Source of the DNA: Psychrobacter glacincola
GTDB taxonomy: Bacteria > Pseudomonadota > Gammaproteobacteria > Pseudomonadales > Moraxellaceae
Length of the DNA: 64,000 nt
Direction of reading: 5' to 3'
Assembly (NCBI GenBank): GCA_001411745.2
Contig: LIQB01000003.2
Location: forward strand, 81,743 to 145,742
The position numbers and the translations under genes are program-made. Position 1 is the stretch's first letter; every line of letters begins with the position of its first letter. The notes beneath the pieces are model-generated. The model had not been told where the DNA came from. It made no database searches and saw only the letters and a program-made list of their open reading frames with translations. Positions 63,205 through 64,000 of this stretch are shown here, piece after piece.

Positions 63205-64000
63205 TTAAGCTGCGGCAGTATTAACTGCTTGAGCAAACGCTGATAAGGCGCCTTTAAGCATCGCTGATACAGTACTGCTACAAGTGCCAATACCAGAATA
63301 AACTTCACCATCAACATTCAACTGAATGTAAGCAGCGGCATTGGCATTGGTTTTGTTGTCATTATTGGTATCATCATCGATGCCATCACCGCTATTGTGC
63401 TGTGGATTGATGGCATGCTCAGCGTAATTAATAACATGGATAGATTTACCAGTATGCTGGGCAAGTCCGTCAATAAACGATGATAATGGACCATTACCAG
63501 TACCATCAATATTAATGATGTCCCCATTCATTTGTACTTGACCAGTAAAGTAGACTTCACCGCCTTTATTATTGACCGTATAATCTAACAACTCAAAACT
63601 GCCTTGCTGTAGATACGTATCTTCAAAGGTTTGTAAAATTTCGTCATTCTGCAACTCACGGGCAGCTGATTCAGCTTGCTTCTGTACCACGCCGCTGAAG
63701 TCAATTTGCATCCAGCGCGGCAAATTAAAGCCATAGTTGCGCTGCAAGATATAAGCCACACCGCCTTTACCAGACTGGCTATTGATACGTACCACATCCT
63801 GATAACTACGACCGATATGCGCCGGATCAATTGGCAAGTAAGCCACATCCCAAACGTTATCCGTCTCGTTTTGATGCTTTTCGTTATAATCGAGAGATTT
63901 TTTGATGGCATCCTGATGTGAGCCGCTAAAGGCCGTAAAGACCAATTCGCCGACGTATGGATGACGCGGATGTAAGGGCAAATTGTTACATTCGCTGACC
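63205..64000 (-). CDS. leuA: 2-isopropylmalate synthase, C-terminal part (runs off the window)
   Basis: Partial gene; its 5' end lies beyond the window, and the frame remains open to the last base. The first residues seen (VSECNNLPLHPRHPYVGELVFTAFSGSHQDAIKK) match LeuA, which makes 2-isopropylmalate from acetyl-CoA and 2-ketoisovalerate in leucine synthesis. RSYQDVVRINSQSGKGGVAYIL follows. The C-terminal part from about residue 100 on is the LeuA regulatory domain for leucine feedback, here with a long Asp/Asn-rich insertion (GDGIDDDTNNDNKTNANA). The ATG-like TTG at 63981 is internal, not a start. Confidence 0.93.
   Translation of the reverse strand, partial: VSECNNLPLHPRHPYVGELVFTAFSGSHQDAIKKSLDYNEKHQNETDNVWDVAYLPIDPAHIGRSYQDVVRINSQSGKGGVAYILQRNYGFNLPRWMQIDFSGVVQKQAESAARELQNDEILQTFEDTYLQQGSFELLDYTVNNKGGEVYFTGQVQMNGDIINIDGTGNGPLSSFIDGLAQHTGKSIHVINYAEHAINPQHNSGDGIDDDTNNDNKTNANAAAYIQLNVDGEVYSGIGTCSSTVSAMLKGALSAFAQAVNTAAA

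Overview
The window looks like a chromosomal segment from a gammaproteobacterium of the Moraxellaceae, most likely Psychrobacter. Pointers are moderate GC with AT-rich intergenic DNA, a pheA-hisC-tyrA/aroA cluster with fused prephenate dehydrogenase/EPSP synthase, tandem fadD genes, a rubredoxin gene directly followed by an esterase-like gene, and small Asn/Asp-rich insertions in several proteins. The genus call is inference from gene content. I see no rRNA, tRNA, CRISPR array or complete transposase gene.

Layout. 1-3.6 kb: a DUF924 gene broken by one in-frame stop, an SDR, the folB-folK pair and rarD. 3.7-8.9 kb: the aromatic/histidine cluster pheA-hisC-tyrA/aroA on the minus strand. 9.4-22.5 kb: housekeeping genes (tal, a surface-adhesin-E-like protein, apt, rubredoxin plus hydrolase, a WG-repeat protein, an EamA exporter, an NCS2 permease, L-serine dehydratase, a lipoprotein, argJ, xthA). 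22.7-25.1 kb: a hotdog thioesterase, a short tandem repeat and fetAB. 25.7-35.9 kb: lipid metabolism (two fadD copies, SDR, histidine phosphatase, APH-like protein and acyl-CoA dehydrogenase) and a SohB-type peptidase. 36.2-39.1 kb: aspS and a lipid A-type acyltransferase.

39.4-47.6 kb is the most distinctive part: an AT-rich plus-strand surface-glycan cluster. It holds a DXD glycosyltransferase, a Stealth-family phosphotransferase, UDP-glucose dehydrogenase, a UDP-uronate epimerase, two GT25 enzymes, a GT6 enzyme of the ABO blood-group type with an NAN in place of DXD, a GT32/Caps_synth-like transferase, and a YrbL-family kinase-fold protein. Together with the upstream acyltransferase it probably builds or decorates lipooligosaccharide or capsule, including a uronic acid branch.

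47.7-64 kb: ilvE, glnE, tusD-tusC-tusB-tusE next to trmL (both routes modify the tRNA wobble base), an entericidin-like lipoprotein, hemW, an EVE-domain protein, a lipoprotein with 11-residue repeats, a MATE exporter, accB-accC, an unknown secreted protein and the 3' end of leuA.

A non-coding family of TA-flanked, MITE-like elements with ends close to GGGCGTGTCCTCA is scattered through the window. There are two full copies of about 175 bp (31.8 and 39.2 kb, opposite orientation), one 51-bp hairpin derivative inside the tus operon (52.9 kb), and two possible single ends (1.6 and 58.5 kb). Most convergent gene pairs share long, nearly perfect bidirectional terminator hairpins.
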